The notes under the pieces: generated by a model
The model's database searches: none
What the model saw: only the letters and a program-made list of their open reading frames with translations
What the model was told of the DNA's origin: nothing
Program-made: the position numbers and the translations under genes
Origin: Pseudomonas fluorescens
Lineage (GTDB): Bacteria; Pseudomonadota; Gammaproteobacteria; Pseudomonadales; Pseudomonadaceae
Length of the DNA: 61,121 nt
Direction of reading: 5' to 3'
Assembly (NCBI RefSeq): GCF_000968015.1
Contig: NZ_LACH01000069.1
Location: 1-61,121, forward strand
In this document: piece by piece, positions 60,166-61,121 of the stretch
Numbering within the stretch: position 1 is the first letter of the stretch
Layout of the letters: each line of letters starts with the position of its first letter

Positions 60166-61047
60166 TTACCACTTCATCTCGCCCTTGGCGACTTTGGCGC
60201 TCAGTTCAAGCGAACTTTCTTCACCCAGCTTCGGGTAGCGTTTTTTCATCGCGGCGATCAGCGCGGCAGCGTCCTTTGCCTTGGCAGTTTCTTCGTCGAA
60301 CGCCTTGATGTAATCGGCGGTGAACTGCACGGCGGCCAGCGAACGGGCGCTCTCACCGAGGTAATGACCCGGTACGATGGTTTTCGGTTTCAGGGTTTCG
60401 ATGGCGTGCAATGTGGTCAGCCAATCGGCGTGGGACTGCGGCGTCTGGGTGTCGGCCATCCACACGTGGATGTTTTGCGCGACGACAACGCCACCGACCA
60501 CAGCCTTGATCGACGGAATCCAGACAAAGGTGCGATCCGGTTGCTTGCCGTCCAACCCCACCACCTGCAACTTCTGCCCTTCGAGCATCAGGCTGTCGCC
60601 GTTGAGTACCTGCGGCACGATGGTTTTGGCAGGCACGTCGGTGCCCATTTTCGGCCCCCAGAACGCCAGTTTGCCGCCGACGGTTTTCTGGATGTGATCC
60701 ACTGTTGGCTGCGAGGCGAGCACTTTGGCATTGGGGAATGCGGCGGTCAGGGTATCGAGGCCGAAGTAGTAATCCGGATCACCGTGGCTGATGTAGATGG
60801 TGGTGAGTTGCTTGCCGCTGGCGCGGATCTTTTCGACCACTTGCTCGGCCTGGGATTTGCCAAATTGGGCATCCACCAAAATCGCGTCTTTCTCGCCGCT
60901 GACCAACACCGAGGTCACCGGGAAAATCGCCTTGTCGCCCGGGTTGTAGACGTCCAGGGTCAGGCTCGACGCTGCCGCTGCGTGGGCGGCGAAACCGAGG
61001 GTGGCGGTGGCCAGCAAAATACGTTTAAGCGAGGTGAAGCCGATCAT
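60166..61047 (-). CDS. Periplasmic metallo-beta-lactamase-fold protein
   Basis: The product is 293 residues with an N-terminal signal peptide (LKRILLATATLGFAAHAAAA). The MBL fold is shown by TSVLVSGEKDAILVDAQFGK and VPGHYLGES, but the first metal motif reads ISHGDPDYYFG instead of the usual HxHxDH: two His positions are Asp and Tyr. Either metal binding is changed or this is a non-hydrolytic branch. The rest of the frame is clean, so I do not regard it as dead. Substrate unknown. It is bracketed by copies of one inverted repeat. Confidence 0.82.
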   Translation of the reverse strand: MIGFTSLKRILLATATLGFAAHAAAASSLTLDVYNPGDKAIFPVTSVLVSGEKDAILVDAQFGKSQAEQVVEKIRASGKQLTTIYISHGDPDYYFGLDTLTAAFPNAKVLASQPTVDHIQKTVGGKLAFWGPKMGTDVPAKTIVPQVLNGDSLMLEGQKLQVVGLDGKQPDRTFVWIPSIKAVVGGVVVAQNIHVWMADTQTPQSHADWLTTLHAIETLKPKTIVPGHYLGESARSLAAVQFTADYIKAFDEETAKAKDAAALIAAMKKRYPKLGEESSLELSAKVAKGEMKW

Positions 61048-61089
61048 CTGTTGCTCCGTTGTCCGAATGCCGTGCTTGGCGATGGTTCT

Positions 61090-61121
61090 GTAGGAGCTGT
61101 CGAGTGAAACGAGGCTGCGAT
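61090..61121. repeat. Partial copy of the 60,027 repeat, cut by the window end
   Basis: The last 32 bases begin GTAGGAGCTGTCGAGTGAAA and match the left arm at 60027 with one mismatch. The rest of the element lies beyond the window. Confidence 0.75.

Noticed and set aside
1..61121. CRISPR array, tRNA or rRNA genes
   Set aside because: No regularly spaced direct repeats, tRNA cloverleaf or rRNA sequence was noticed on either strand. The repeats seen are all palindromic REP-type or inverted-repeat elements.

Overview
The window looks like a chromosome segment of a Pseudomonas, most likely of the P. fluorescens group. The evidence is high-GC codon use, a DUF2790 secreted protein, a pykA / enoyl-CoA hydratase / ferredoxin-reductase / GGDEF / fumarase block that I remember as the PA4329-PA4333 neighbourhood of P. 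aeruginosa, and many copies of the short palindromes (REP/REPIN elements) typical of this group.

Region by region: 1-10,100 is a worn accessory segment. It holds the 3' end of a CusA-type metal efflux pump, a frameshifted DUF6957 remnant, a DUF2790 protein, a two-gene unit (NdpA/YejK-like nucleoid protein broken by an in-frame TAG, plus a four-helix membrane protein), an intact HisJQMP-type amino-acid ABC transporter, a cytochrome c fragment also carrying an in-frame TAG, and a complete IS1182-family element whose transposase is frameshifted. 10,134-12,463 is a MoxR ATPase / DUF58 pair.

12,472-27,493 (minus strand) and 35,660-42,912 (plus strand) together form an insecticidal-type Tc toxin locus: TcA split into a TcaA-like and a TcaB-like protein, a TcB and a TcC. 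Two giant Ig-repeat proteins (1,023 and 1,345 aa) without visible signal peptides flank the TcA genes. The two halves of the locus are separated by about 8 kb of housekeeping genes, yet the leader region of each putative Tc transcription unit carries the same palindrome, CTGTCA-N4-TGACAG. This points to one dedicated regulator and is the most interesting signal in the window. The TcC ends in a roughly 280-residue variable domain that I cannot assign.

43,076-47,787 is a dicarboxylate/alpha-ketoglutarate module: a DctB-like sensor kinase, a DctD/MifR-like sigma-54 activator, and a KgtP/PcaT-like MFS transporter preceded by a sigma-54 promoter and two palindromic upstream sites. 48,030-50,551 holds a flavin reductase, two small genes and an AraC-type regulator. 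50,705-59,169 is a catabolic and uptake cluster: a polyamine-type ABC transporter, an aldehyde dehydrogenase and a thiamine-diphosphate enzyme resembling 2-ketoarginine decarboxylase (AruI), with a divergent LysR regulator. The window ends with an NAD(P)-binding reductase and a periplasmic metallo-beta-lactamase-fold protein bracketed by copies of one inverted repeat.

No tRNA, rRNA or CRISPR array was seen. All family assignments come from reading the protein sequences and from memory; no database search was run.
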